Shown here: one piece after another, positions 46,660 to 58,795 of the stretch | How positions within the stretch are numbered: position 1 is the first letter of the stretch | Layout: the number at the start of each line of letters is the position of its first letter | Assembly (NCBI GenBank): GCA_036768485.1 | Contig: JAVLUZ010000741.1 | Location: 186,001-250,000, forward strand | Direction: 5' to 3' | Origin: Mermis nigrescens | Lineage: Eukaryota; Nematoda; Enoplea; Mermithida; Mermithidae | DNA length: 64,000 nucleotides | Notes under the pieces: generated by a model | The model's database searches: none | What the model saw: the letters and a program-made list of their open reading frames with translations, nothing else | Told to the model about the DNA's origin: nothing | Position numbers and translations under genes: made by a program

Positions 46660-47460
46660 ATAAAACGAAAGAAAAGGCACAAAAATAAGAAGAAGATGAT
46701 TTCGAATCACAAATATGCACAGCCAAAAACCATATAATTTACGGAGGATGGGGCAGGCGAAAATCCAGGATTTTCTGACAACCCCAAATTTTTCCAATAG
46801 TATCAAAAAGTCCGAAAAATCCGTCCATTACGCTTTAAGTTTGTAGCGTTTTATTGTCGTCCTTTAATATGCAAAATCATTTCTGGTGCAAAAACGTTAT
46901 TTTTTAAGTTTACCGCAAAATAACACAAAATTAGCGCAAAAGTCGGCAAAAAGCGCCGAGAAAAAACACAAAACGCCGCTTTTCTCGACAAATTACTAAG
47001 ATTTTTATGTATTTGCTAGAAAAGTCATTTTAAGAACCACAAAACCTTTATTCTGTACAAAAAGTAATCTTCTGACATAAAAATAAGGTTTTTAAAGGGC
47101 TAAAAAGTCTGTTTCGGAAAAAAATTGAAAACTCATCGAAAAATGGGCTAAAATTTTCAAAAATATACATGCTTTCTTTATTGCGCCTATTTTGGACAAC
47201 AAGAGGGGCGGCCTCCCCCGAAATCCCCCTTGGATGGGGGATACCCATCCAAACTTGGTCGTTCTCTGGGGACCCCCACCAAAAATTTCGAGCCATTACA
47301 TGTACGTTTATTAGATGTCCAGCTCTATTTTTAACAAATTCATGTTTTGCATACCGTTCATTTCTTATCGCATATTTTTGACCACATAAGAGTGTAGAGC
47401 TTAAAGTTGTGCATGTGTAAAGTTCTCGTCGTGAAATTGATGCCACTAAGATAAAGACAG
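46660..47460. other. Ndc80 intron, repeat-derived
   Basis: GC-rich reversed K-like block at 47160-47310. No exon seen. Confidence 0.45.
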
Positions 47461-47466
47461 GGACAT

Positions 47467-47617
47467 CATAGGTGGGCAGCAACCAAATTCTGGAAGGGCT
47501 TGATGGGGCAAAATCGCCAAAAATAGCACCAAAATATCAATTCTAGGGGTCTATCGATTTTGGGGGATCCACAAGATTCTGTGGGGGTTCCCACCACAGA
47601 CCCTATGCCCATGTGTG
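47467..47617 (+). mobile_element. B-family hAT MITE
   Basis: Target repeat AGGGACAT / AGGGAAAT. Confidence 0.88.
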
Positions 47618-47619
47618 AG

Positions 47620-48220
47620 GGAAATCCCATAAAATCGATAACACATCAATCTCCGAACAATGTTTACTATATTAACTTCAGGTAAACTTCCTTTTTAGTT
47701 TTTTGCCGTTCTTTTCAAAATAGGTTATAAAGCGGACCAACATGGTGGGGTTCTGCAAATTTTGAGTTTTATCTGAACAGCAAGATTGACTTCAAGTGGG
47801 AGACAGCACAGTACACTCCGTAATTAATGCATACAGCTCAGCTTATACATATTTAGCTACTAGAAGCAGCAATAGTATTTATCTTCTAATGCAATAGTTA
47901 AATTTTGATACTTAATAAGCTTTCGATTTTAATTTATTTTTTCCAGGGAAAAGTGCTAAAAAGTGAAAATTAGAGAACCAAACCATAAGATATTAATCAC
48001 ATTGTTTTGATATAAACATCGGCATATTAACAATGATAAAAATTGAGAAATCGAAGCAATTCAAAATTTGAGATGGAAATGGATGATTTAAGTAAGCTAC
48101 ATAATTTTACAGATTATAATAATGTAATACAAATTTAAAAATCAGTCGTTTATACTAACTTTTATATAGCAAATCTATTTTTAAAAACTTTGAAAAATTC
48201 GACTATTCACAACAAAGTAC
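47620..48220. other. Ndc80 intron, AT-rich
   Basis: Nothing recognised. Confidence 0.4.
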
Positions 48221-48228
48221 ACTTGTTC

Positions 48229-48424
48229 CAGGGGCGGATTTAGGTGTGGGGGCGAGGGAGGGGCGCCCCCCCATTAGCCCAAAATAGTGCGCAAAATTAG
48301 GGATTTTTGAGCGATTTTTAGCGACTTTCGGGTTAAAACGGCTAATTTTTGCGCCCAAGTCAGGGTTCCGCCCCCCTCCCCTTAGGGGTACCGCCCCCTT
48401 AGGAAAATCCTGGATCCGCCACTG
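48229..48424 (+). mobile_element. G-family hAT MITE
   Basis: 196 bp, flanks ACTTGTTC / GCTAGTTC; 81 bp from Ndc80 exon h. Confidence 0.88.
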
Positions 48425-48505
48425 GCTAGTTCAATCTTTATTTCGAATAAATACATGCGTGTGTGTGTGTATGGTTCGTTACCATTAAGTACATATGTGG
48501 ATTAC

Positions 48506-48598
48506 TTGCTCCAATTCTCCGATTTTCTGATCAATCTCTTCTATTTGCTTATCTAGCTTAGTTATTTCGCGATGTTTTTCAGCTATTCCTTCTTCTTT
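48506..48598 (-). CDS. Ndc80-like: Ndc80/HEC1-like, exon h (coiled coil)
   Basis: The 31 codons KEEGIAEKHREITKLDKQIE and EIDQKIGELEQ lie between acceptor TTTCTGTAG and donor GTAATC, phase 0 at both ends. Near-perfect heptads (I/L at a and d) make it a coiled-coil exon. It lies just right of a 196-bp hAT element whose 8-bp target repeat ends at 48432. Confidence 0.75.
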
Positions 48599-48769
48599 CT
48601 ACAGAAATACAGAACAATATTATAAAAATCTTAATTTGAGTAATAAATAATTAAAAACCGAAAATTATCATAAAATAATTAAATAAGAAAATGGGAATCT
48701 TACCATACATAGGCACGCTAAGGTCTTTCGGGGTCAATTGACTTACCCTAAACCTGCGGGGTTGGTCCA

Positions 48770-49060
48770 TGACAATAGATGCGGAGCGTGGTCGATCTGG
48801 GCAGGGGTTAAAAATTGAGCTTTTCTAGGCCAAAATGATCTCAAAAACTGGTGTAAAGGCTGGAATAGCGTTAAAACTAAGTTATTCCGCAGTTTCCAGT
48901 TAATTTCAAGCAATTTCGGACAAAATTTTCGGCTTTTATATCTTTTCGGCCTTCATTTTGCCTCATTTTCCCAGGAAATTTTCAAAACTCTTGCGGGTTG
49001 GTCCAACTTTCCCTGCGGGGTTGCGGCATCGCTCGGTTACCGGGGTCACCTCATGTGACC
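48770..49060 (+). repeat. S-family repeat
   Basis: Core matching 19600-19895 (AAACTGGTGTAAAGGC). Confidence 0.6.
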
Positions 49061-49167
49061 CGTATAGGACCCTGTGCACATGTCTGAGCCTTACATTCTC
49101 GTATGTTCAGTTCTTGCCACGAAATTCAAATTCTTAACGATCCTTAAATTTTGCAAAGAGTTGCTAG

Positions 49168-49413
49168 CACACCTGGGCGTGGGGGAGTTTAGGGGGTATG
49201 CATCCCCCGAGAAATCAAAATACCCCCTTCCCGGAGAAAGAATTCAATTTTTAAATTCTTTTGTTTTTTTCCGCAATTTTTTGATGCTAATGGATAGTGC
49301 TCGATGAGAAACGTTGAAAAATGGTGTTTTTTCGCCATACCACCATTTTTAAGGCCATTTTTGACCTCTGAAAAATCTTGCACCCCCAAAAATTTTAGTG
49401 CCGCCCACCCATG
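49168..49413 (+). mobile_element. A-family hAT MITE
   Basis: 246 bp, target repeat GTTGCTAG / GTTGCAAG. Confidence 0.9.
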
Positions 49414-49699
49414 GTTGCAAGGCCTATGCTACACCTTTTTTATAGTGTATAATATTTTATTTATAAAGTTTTATAACATTTTTTCAAACATAATTTTTCT
49501 GAAACGTGCGCTTTGCTGAGTGATTTTTGGTAAAAAAATTCAAAAAAGAGCATAAGCTCGATCGGAAATGAAAACATAAATTTAGAGAAAAAATTCAGGG
49601 GTCGAATGATTTCGGGTATGGCCTGCGATTCTCTACTAGTACAATTTTATGTACATATTTACATTGTGAACTGAAAACGTTTTAAGCTGACTGATCCTA

Positions 49700-49884
49700 C
49701 CATAGGTGGGCGGCACCAAAATTCTGGGGGGGTTGCGAGATTTTTCAAAGAAAAAAAATTGCCTTATTAAAAATGGTGGTATGGCGAAAAAACACCATCT
49801 GGGGGGGATATTTTGGTTTCTGGGGGGTATTTTGGTTCCTAGGGGGAGGGGGGTGCATGCCCCCAACCCACAACGCCCAGGTGT
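49700..49884 (-). mobile_element. A-family MITE, internal deletion
   Basis: CATAGGTGGGCGGCACC start; the GATGCCAATGGATAG core is missing. Confidence 0.72.
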
Positions 49885-49889
49885 GGATC

Positions 49890-50330
49890 CTACTAACCAT
49901 TGAATTATCAACGCTCTAAACTAATCACAATTTCAAATACATAAGCTGATTTTTTTCCAACTATTCCATTCTCTTGGGAAAAACTCAGTCGATCTTTTAT
50001 AAGAATAATCTTAATTTAAATAATATCAATCAATCGAATATCCTGATAACAAATTAAATAATTCAGTATTGCAATATTTTTCTTCGATTCTGAAATAATT
50101 TAATATTTCTCATTTTTATTCCGCCGATTGTGCAAAATAATTCCACAAAAAACGAAGAAAAATACATTATTTATTTGAAAATATTAAAATAAATACGTAT
50201 ATAAAAAATACATATTAATAAGCAATGCACTACTTAAGTTTCATAACTGCATTAGAGTCAGAAGCAATAGAGAAAAATGCAAATGAAAAAGAGCATCAGT
50301 ATAGGAAATAAATAAAATCAGTAAATATCA
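49890..50330. other. Ndc80 intron, AT-rich
   Basis: No gene or family seen. Confidence 0.4.
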
Positions 50331-50778
50331 GACATTCCCATAGGGGGGGTGAGGGGGATTACCCCCACCTCAGATCCCGAGACTTGAATAACTGTCGGAC
50401 GATTTAAAGCTATCAAACATTTACTGCATGATTTTTGGGTACAAAAGCAGCGGAGATGTCAAATTTTTTTTCGGCGCTTCGCGCCGACTAATTCATATCT
50501 GTTTTGCTTACCCATAACATACCTAGAATGAACTTAAAATGATCTGAAAAGTCAAAATTTCCGACGAATTCTCATATTTTTTACTTACAAGAGTGACGAC
50601 ACTAGTCGGAATGGGACAAAAAGTAGTTAAAAATGCAGTTTTTCACATTAAACCGTGGTATGTAGGATTTTTCAGCCATTTTTCATATTTGATCTGCAAA
50701 AGAGGCTAGACTGTAAATTTAGTGGTCCTTTATTTTGGGATTTCACCCCCCTGAACTTTCGACCTTGGGAAACTATAG
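50330..50778 (+). mobile_element. Q-family repeat
   Basis: Closely similar to 14842-15322; includes TCGGCGCTTCGCGCCGAC. It ends 67 bp from Ndc80 exon g. Confidence 0.8.
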
Positions 50779-50844
50779 TAAATATACAAATTTAAAAAAT
50801 GACGAATTAAATTAATAAAACAAGCAGAAGACGAAATAACGCAC

Positions 50845-50934
50845 ATTTTCGAGCGTTTCCTTGAGCGCCGAAATTTCCGATTCCATATCGCGTATATTTT
50901 TGCTTAATAAATCCGAAGCGATTGCGATTCCTGG
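50845..50934 (-). CDS. Ndc80-like: Ndc80/HEC1-like, exon g
   Basis: The 30 codons PGIAIASDLLSKNIRDMESE and ISALKETLEN lie between acceptor ACTCTTAAG and donor GTGCGT. This matches the point in Ndc80 where the chain re-enters the coiled coil after the loop: '-PL...LL...I---I--LE--L-'. Phase 0 on both sides matches the neighbouring exons. Confidence 0.75.
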
Positions 50935-51221
50935 CTTAAGAGTATAACAAAGTTAATGCCAAAATTTGATTAATATAAGGCAGCTAACGAAAGATACACA
51001 TCTGTATGTAGTTTGAATTGGGACAATAAAATAATTGAGAAAAATTAAAATAATAAGAAATAAAGCAAAAATAAAAATCACAATGATTTTTACCTATTTT
51101 AGTTGAAAGAAAAAAAAACATCTACAGAAAAAACTGAGAAAAACTATAAAACATAAAAAAACATAAACGTATTTAGCGATATTGACTGCAAAAGACAATT
51201 ATAAAAGCATACATGTAAAGG

Positions 51222-51412
51222 CTCAAAATATCGGTTGAGGGGGCTAGGCCATTTTAAGAGGGGAGAAATAATGGTTTCTAATTTTTGGCCAAAAAATTAA
51301 TTTTTTCCAAAAATGAGGGTGAAAAATTTTCTGACCTTGGGAGGGGGGGTGAGGACACCAAGTTTGGTTGGGGGATCCCCTAACACTCCCCCTTTTACAT
51401 GTATGGATATAC
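51222..51412 (-). mobile_element. K-family MITE, reversed
   Basis: TTTTACATGTATGG end and AAAAATTTTCTGACC core; it abuts the donor of Ndc80 exon f. Confidence 0.6.
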
Positions 51413-51417
51413 AGTAC

Positions 51418-51570
51418 TCGCAATGTGCTGGCACAATAGTCGTGAAAGGCGGAATCGGTCGGCGAGATATCGGCGTTCAAATAATTGAACCAATTCGGAT
51501 CCCAAGCCACGGCTGTTGAGCTGAACATAAGACGCGCTTCTTCTTTAAATTTCTTGAATTTCGACATTAT
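51418..51570 (-). CDS. Ndc80-like: Ndc80/HEC1-like, exon f (loop region)
   Basis: Fifty-one codons follow acceptor ATTTCGCAG: IMSKFKKFKEEARLMFSSTA, then VAWDPNWFNYLNADISPTDS and AFHDYCASTLR, with donor GTACTG. The lysine-rich helix ending in a hydrophobic 'ARL' and the following non-helical segment with aromatic and proline residues correspond to the Ndc80 loop that interrupts the coiled coil and contacts microtubule factors. It is the least conserved part of the family and the sequence here is divergent; the assignment rests on its order between recognisable coil exons and on exact phase compatibility. Confidence 0.72.
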
Positions 51571-51641
51571 CTGCGAAATATACACGAAAGTTGTTGATCT
51601 CAAAACAAAATAAGAAGCACGAATGATATAATGTATGTAGG

Positions 51642-52454
51642 CAGGCCCGTATCCAGGATTTTATTTCGGGGGGGGGGATGAGCCCAAAAATTTTTTAGGC
51701 CAGATATCTCGAAAACCATTAGGAGATAGACGAAAATGGAGGCAGTTTTAAGTGTATCTCGGCGAGCTCTATACGATGGCGAAGAAAAATTTCAAAAAAA
51801 ATTCAAAAATTTTCCACTTTATTTCATATTGATATACAGCAAATTTATCATTTAAGCTGATTTCTCATCACTTAATCGACGAATTATTTCCTATCTCTTG
51901 CCTTTGCACTTAATCATTGTGCTTTACAGAGGAAAACAATGCAGATAATGAATAATTCGGCGCCAAACACCGAAAAAATTGACATATTCTGCATGTCAAG
52001 TTCAAATTTGAGCGGTTTTGAGCGGGCTAAAAGACAAAAAAACATATATAAACAATAAATACGGCGCGAAGCGCCGGAAAAATTTCATGTTTCCCACGTC
52101 AAACCTCAAATTTTAGCTGTTTCGAGTGAGCTAGAAGGCAAAAACTATAGCTGAACAATGAATCCGGCGCACAGCACTAGAAAAAAATTGACATGCTCTC
52201 TATGTCTAACTCAAATTTGAACGATTTTTAGCGGTTTAGAAGACTAAACTATACATAAACAATAAATCCGGCGCGAAGCGCCGAGAAAATTTCGAGTTTA
52301 CTTGCTCAAAAGTACGCTAAAAACCTGTTTTGGCGGTTTTTTAGACGCACTTCGCCAATTTTTAATTTTTCCCTTTGGGGTACCCCTGAGAAAAACAAAA
52401 TTTTTTCCCCATTTCGGGGGGGGGAGCCTCCTCCACCCCCTGGATACGGGCCTG
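51642..52454 (+). mobile_element. P-family hAT element with tandem units (813 bp)
   Basis: Ends CAGGCCCGTATCCAGG / CTGGATACGGGCCTG, perfect target repeat TATGTAGG. The interior holds about 3.5 units of ~105 bp (51938-52290), each with a GGCGCGAAGCGCC-type site. Confidence 0.93.
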
Positions 52455-52636
52455 TATGTAGGTAATAATGATATAAATATGCAATATAATATAAGTATAA
52501 ATAGTACAATAATAATATTATATAGTATAATGATATAATGGAATTAAAAGGCGTCCGCGATTGAGATAATCAATAAAATTCGTCCGTAGAAAAACAAATT
52601 CAGTAAACAAAAGCTGACGATTTCAGTGTCTTAATA

Positions 52637-52804
52637 CAGGCACGTAGCTCTGAGGGAATGGGGGGTCCGGACCCCCCAAATTAGAAAAAAATCGGAAAAA
52701 TAGGACTTTTTAAATGTTATTCTGTACTATGTTTGGCCTTTTCTGACTTGATCCCCCAAAATTGGTGTTGCCCCCCCAAAATAGGACGGCCAGCTACGTG
52801 CCTG
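52637..52804 (+). mobile_element. H-family hAT MITE
   Basis: CAGGCACGTAGCTCTG / CCAGCTACGTGCCTG. Confidence 0.88.
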
Positions 52805-52962
52805 TCTAGAATATATGCATATTGAGAAAATCGTATTACAATTACATATCATAGTGCACATTTATATACATATGCAGACTTTGTGTTTGGATAAAAAAAT
52901 ACGAAAGTCTGCGCTATACATAAGCGTTCTTGAGTGGCTTAGACCCGCAGAATGGCTGCGGC

Positions 52963-53103
52963 CAAACATGGGCAGCGAGGGGGTCCGATGGGTACAATTG
53001 CCGAAGATAGCAACAAAAATTCAATTCTGGGAGACTATCAATTTGGGGGAGGGGGTCCGCCGGATTCTCAAGGGGCGGTTCCAGACCCCCACGCCTATGT
53101 TTG
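52963..53103 (+). mobile_element. B-family hAT MITE
   Basis: Target repeat GCTGCGGC / GCTGCGAC. Confidence 0.88.
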
Positions 53104-53224
53104 GCTGCGACCCCCAGAATTGTCAATTTTCCGAAAAATTATCGTAGAAAGTGCGCCATCTTAACCATTTTAATTAACTTTTGGCTTAGAAAGCATGGAC
53201 GCGCAAGGTCAAACATTCAGAGGG

Positions 53225-53600
53225 GAGTGAAAACCAAAAATTGGTAAATAGCTTAGTCCTTCGTAAAAAGATTTATATAGCCTTTTTCGGCGCAGAAATC
53301 TAGCTATACGGCGTTTTTGAACTCACAAACATAGCTATAACGCCTTTTTGAACTAAAAATAGATATTTAGCCCTTTTTCGAGTCAATGAAATAGCTGATT
53401 ATCCTTGTGCAACTCGGAAAAGAAAACTGTGTAGCATTTCTAAGCAAACATGGTAAGTTTCTGAGTCCGAATAAGGCTAAATAACTAGTTTTCTGGGCCC
53501 AAAAATGATACATAGCAAATTTTCTGAGCCTAAAAAACAATTTATAGCAATGCCTTTTCGCCCAAAATGGCTGTACAGCTATCAGTTTTTCAGAACTCAG
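53225..53600 (+). repeat. Degenerate tandem repeat, ~45-60-bp units
   Basis: Repeated AAATAGCTAT..GCCTTTTTG-AC blocks (53275, 53330, 53365...) decay rightward. Confidence 0.5.
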
Positions 53601-53849
53601 GGGTGTGTATTACCCCCTCTCACCCCCATGCTCTTGTATGCTCGAAAAAGTTGAATTTACGTGACTTGGCGCCCTATAAATATTAATCTTGTAAGTATGC
53701 ATGTTTTATTGATTTTTTCTAATCTCGAATTGCTTTTGATTTTCTTAAATGCTTTCACTTCTAGAAAGGATAAGCATCGTCTCAAACGTAAAAAACAGTG
53801 CTTTTGACTTGTACTTATCAATTATTAGCCCAAAAGAATTTTTCAGGGC

Positions 53850-54098
53850 TGACGAGCACATCTGGGCGTGGGGGCGGTTTGGGGGTATGCACCCCCCAGA
53901 AACCAAAATACCCCCAGAATTCAATTTTTGAAATTTTTTTTTCGTTTTTTTCGCAATTTTTTGATGCCAATGGATAGTGCTTGATGAGAAACGTCGAAAA
54001 ATGGTGTTTTTATCGCCATACCCACCATTTTTAAGGCCATTTTTGACCTTCAAAAAATCCTGCACCCCCCTCAGAATTTTCTTGCCGCCCACGTATGC
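53850..54098 (+). mobile_element. A-family MITE
   Basis: CATCTGGGCGTGGGG / CGCCCACGTATG; ends 40 bp from Ndc80 exon e. Confidence 0.82.
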
Positions 54099-54137
54099 AA
54101 ACGAGCCCTAGCATTTCTTTGCCATCTACGCGCTAAC

Positions 54138-54233
54138 TTCGTCGCTGCTTGTGAAAATTTCCATTTGCAATTTGTCTTGCCGATTCTGCAACGCCAATAT
54201 TTCATTTTCCTGCGTTTGCAATTCTATTTGAGC
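54138..54233 (-). CDS. Ndc80-like: Ndc80/HEC1-like, exon e (coiled coil)
   Basis: The 32 codons AQIELQTQENEILALQNRQD and KLQMEIFTSSDE follow acceptor CTTTATTCCAG; the donor is GTTAGC. It is an amphipathic coil with phase 0 ends. The next 300 bp to the right contain AT-rich intron, then a C-family element split by the 4-kb foldback. Confidence 0.75.
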
Positions 54234-54427
54234 CTGGAATAAAGATCAGACGCCAAATAATTCAAATTAAGCTAAAAATAATGGTAATAGAATTTATATT
54301 AAGTTTATAAAAATGTTTTTAAAATCTAATTATATAATTTTCAGTTTTTTTAATTAATGATATAATCAATGCTTTTAAAGCAATTGTACTAATAATATGT
54401 ACATATATAATCAGCATGTCCAAACAT

Positions 54428-54530
54428 TATCTGGGGGGAGGGGGTCAGCCCCAAGGATTCGCGATTTTACGGTTTCCGAAAATTCGTAAAAAAAGTGCTC
54501 TTTTTTCGCGTTTTTAGCTATATATGTATC
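54428..54530 (+). mobile_element. C-family element, left part
   Basis: Left part of a C element; its right part resumes at 58561-58795 after the foldback insertion. Confidence 0.7.
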
Positions 54531-55658
54531 TACAGTACTCGCCTGCAAATTTGCATGATTAATCAAATGAGAAGTTTGCTAAGGCCGCGATTTAGAAAAG
54601 CTTAGCAAATGTATCGCTAGCAAACGCTAAGCAGACCTCAACAAAGATTAAGCAGACTGAAGCGGACTGCAATAAAGTGTATGCGGACCTCAGCAAAGCT
54701 AAAGCGGACTATAGCGGACTGCAATAAAGCGTATACGGACCTCAGCAAAGTTTCAGCGGACTGCAGTGGACCACAATAAAGTGTATGTGGACTGTAATAA
54801 AACACATGCGGACTGCAGTCAAGCTCAATAAACTTATTAACAATGTACTGTAATCGCGTTTTTTTCAGGCCAATTGTTGCGTACGAAAAATCAATAAATA
54901 CGGAATGAATCAAGTGGACCAGGAATGCTCAAGCTAAAGTAAGGTGTCTTGTATTAATTCATGGTTCAGTAAAGAACTTCGAAGAAGACAAACCTTTTAT
55001 AGAATTTTGATAGTGACTATAATTAATGCATGCGCCTACATGATTTATGCTCATCTTTATTGGCGATAGCATGACCTTGCACTCAACTGTTTAGCGACCC
55101 AAAGATGTTTTTCTATACGCACCTTCAAAACGTTCTCGCTAGAAAAAGATCTATAAGTTGACTTTTTTTAAATAAAATGATTTGGAAATCCAGAAAGGTC
55201 TTTAATTGCAAGAAATGGAATAAGGCAAAGCTTTTTGCAAGCATAAATCGATAAAATCAAAGCTCACGCTAACGCTTAAATCAAAGATTTTTAATCTGAA
55301 ATTTAATTTTTTATTTTCAACCAAACTGTACAGGTGTAAATAAAGCATCACAATTGCGATTTAAATTCCAAAATCAGTTGAGCGATATTTTTTCGATTTA
55401 TAACTTTGGTTCGAATGAAGGAGCTCTTTTCTGACATTTAGTCCTAGGTCAATCTTATGTTCCCTCGAAAAATGTTTTAAGTTTGAAAACTTCAATTTTA
55501 AAATTTTGCGACAATTTTAAATTTAAAAAATTGTTTTTGCACGGTATATTATATTTTAAAAAATGTAATAACTTTGAAATTTGTATTGAAATTTTAATTT
55601 TAAATGCCTTTTAAAATAGTAACAATTTTTTAAATGAAGATGAAAACAACTGTGTAGG

Positions 55659-55830
55659 TATAGTCAGTTTTACGCAAGTTCGGTCATAAATTTTAAAACT
55701 ATTTTCGGCAATAAGCTGGCAGATTGCGATTATAGCATTGATCTGATCTGATATATAATCATTGTGACCCTCGGCTTGGTGTCGATTAAAATTATTAGAA
55801 TTTATGCACAAAGTTAGTGAAACAGACTAG
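55659..55830. mobile_element. TATAGTCTGTTTCAC-type element in foldback core
   Basis: Reversed relative of 39787-39959. Confidence 0.7.
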
Positions 55831-56699
55831 GTACCTACATGGTTTACGAAGCTGACATGCGATGTATAGATAATTAATGAGCACAGCTTTTTTTGCGCTT
55901 GAAGTTATATGTAATTCGGCACTTTACTGTATGTATACGACGCTAAAAGCAGCTTGTAGGGAGCGCACATTATGCTATATATCATTCCCAGTGCTTAAAG
56001 TCATTCGTGCCTAATAATGAGGTTGAAGTTGGCTGCGATGACAGAAATCTATCCTACTGTTGTCCATGTATTCGAGGACGAGGTCAACATCACAAACCTA
56101 CATACATGCATATGTACGAGTATATGTACGCACTCCGTGCGGGAGTGCGTTACTCGTACTATGTATATGTATGCACTCCGTGCAGGCAGGCCCATAATAA
56201 GGTATAAATTGTTTCATCCTGAGTGGAGAAAAAATCTGTTTTTCTTCCTCATAACAAAGTATGGCAGCAGGGCCTAAAGGTATAGTCTACAAAATGGAGT
56301 TCCGGAATAAAATTAGGAAATTTTACTTAGGTAGTCAATTTTAATTAATTGACTGAAATAGAAAAAGGATGGGTGTACAATATGCGAGATAATCAAAAAC
56401 AAAATGGGAAAATCAAATTTTTATTTCATTTGTCTCGTGAACCAGGCGAGTTAAATTGAAATAAAAGAAAGTCGGCAACACATTATCGTTGACATGGATG
56501 CATTAAATGAATGAGAACATCGGCTAATTGGCTTGACTACGAATACAAACGGCCGCTAGTTAGTTTGGTTCCTAGATAATATCCGTGCGGTTCTTGCCTT
56601 TCATATGAAAATTTTAACCTGCGCGCAAATCTGACGTCCGTTTGACCATCAGTATAGCATCTTGCTTTAAATAAGTATTACCTACACATGCCACGACGA

Positions 56700-57335
56700 C
56701 ATGTCCAATGACCCCTACCGTATGCATCCCCCAGAAACCAAAATACCCCCTACCCCAGAATTTAATTTTTGAACATTTTTTTCTTTTTTTCCACAATTTT
56801 CTTGTGACCAATGGATGACTAACTCAATGAGAAACGTGTTTTTTTCGCCATAGCACCATACCTGGACGTGGGGGGTAGGGAAGGGGTATGCACTCCCCAA
56901 AAACCAAAATACGTTCAAAAATTCAATTTTTGAATTTTTTTTTGTTCTCGCCATTTTGTGATGCCAATGGATAGTGCTTGATGAGAAACGTTAAAAAATA
57001 ATGTTTTTTTCGCCATACCGTGCACCCCCAGATTTTTTGACCTTTGAAAAAATTTTGCACCCCCCAGAACTTTGATGCTGCCCATACCTGGGCGTGGAGA
57101 AGGGTTTGGGGTATACAGCCCCACAGAAACCAAAATACCTCCCCCGAATTCAATTTTTAAATTTTTTTTGTCTTTTTCACAAGTTTTTGATGCCAATGGA
57201 TAGTGCTCAATGAGAAACGTTGGAAAATTGCGTTTTTTCGCCATACCATCATTTTTAAGGCCATTTTTTACCTTCGAAAAAATGTTGCACCCCTCGCCCA
57301 TCCCAAAACTTTAGTGGCGCCCACCTATGGTGGTC
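56700..57335 (+). mobile_element. Three A-family MITEs head to tail
   Basis: Units about 56715-56860, 56861-57083 and 57084-57330, within the foldback core. Confidence 0.75.
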
Positions 57336-58560
57336 GCCAGACATAACGAAAAATAAAATTAATATGGACATTCACGTCTAAACATTTTCAATCAGATGCA
57401 AGAGCTTCAAAACGCGATTGCGATCTAGAATTTATAATTCCAACCACATTCAAAAATTGATTTTAATTTGATTTCATAAGTCCAGACTTAACACTAATGA
57501 ACCAAATACTTAAGTTAGCTTTTAAAAACAATATTTTCTCAAATTTTACGCGTCTAAAATTAAAATTTTAATATGAATTTTAGAGTTATTACATTTTTGA
57601 TAATATAATAAACGTACAAAAACAATTTTTAAAATTAAAATTTTTGCAAAATTTCAAAAGTTTTCGGACTTAAAACATTTTTCGAGGGATCATTTGAAAA
57701 ATATCGCTCAACTGATTTTAGAATTTAAATCGCAATTGTGCTGCTTTATTTATACCTGCACAGTTTGGTTGAAAACAAAAAAATTAAATTTCAGATTAAA
57801 AATCCTCGATTTAAGCATAAGCGTGAGCTTCGATTTTATCGATTTATGCTTGCAAAAAAGCTTTGCCTTATTCCATTTCTTGCAATTAAAGACCTTTCTG
57901 GATTTCCAAATTATTTTATTTAAAAAAAGTCAACTCGTAGATCTTTTTCTAGCGAGAACGTTTTGAAGGTGCGTATAGAAAAACATCTTTGGGTCGCTAA
58001 ACAGTTGAGTGCAAGGTCATGCTATCGCCAATGAAGATGAGCATAAATCATGTAGGCACATGCATTAATTATAGTCACTATCAAAGTTCTATGAAAGGTT
58101 TGTCTTCTTCGATGTTCTTTACTGAACCATGAATTAATACAAGACGCCTTACTTTCGCTTGAGCATTCCTGGTCCACTTGATTCATTCCATATTTATTGA
58201 TTTTTTGTACACAACAATTGGCCTGAAAAAAACGCGATTAAAGTACATTGTTAATAAGCTTGTTGAGCTTGACTGCAGTCCACATGTGTTTTATTACAGT
58301 CCACATACACTTTATTGTGGTCCGCTGCAGTCCGCTTAAGCTTTGCTGAGGTCCGTATATGCTTTATTGCAGTCCGCTATAGTCCGCTTTAGCTTTGCTG
58401 AGGTCCGCATACACTTTATTGCAGTTTGCTTCAGTCTGCTTAATCTTTGTTGAGGTTCGCTTAGCATTTGCTAGTGTTACATTTGCTAAGCTTTGCTTAA
58501 TCGCGGCCTTAGCAAACTTCTCATTTGATTAATCATGCAAATTTGCAGGCGAGTACTGTA

Positions 58561-58795
58561 GTTGCTTAAAGGTGTCGAATTTTTGCGCGCCATATATTCG
58601 TTTTTGACTATATTTTGCCAATTCTTACAAATTTTTGATTTTTTCGAAATTTTTGATGGTTTTAAACTCTAGAAAGAAAGAGCATTGTCAGAAACGCCGA
58701 CAAACGACGTTTTTGACGCGTATCCACCAGCAAAAAAGAGCACATTAAAATTTCACCACTCTCCCCCTCCAGAATTCCCATGCTGTTCATTTCTG
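58561..58795 (+). mobile_element. C-family element, right part
   Basis: Continues the C core (TGCGCGCCATATATTCG, ACTCTAGAAAGAAAGAGC) cut at 54530. Confidence 0.7.

Larger units (their letters stand above)
54531..58560. mobile_element. 4.0-kb foldback element with ~1-kb inverted arms
   Basis: Left arm 54531-about 55620, right arm about 57560-58560. They begin and end TACAGTACTCGCCTGCAAAT / its complement. Each arm has several copies of a ~45-bp subrepeat AGCGGACTGCAATAAAG (54645-54830; 58270-58460). The core (55620-57560) is made of other elements: a 172-bp TATAGTCTG element and three A MITEs. Structure is like FB/Galileo-type foldbacks, but the superfamily is unproven and no clean target repeat was found. 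Confidence 0.85.

Noticed and set aside
47048..47482. 144-codon minus-strand frame
   Set aside because: Crosses K- and B-family repeats; no conserved motif.
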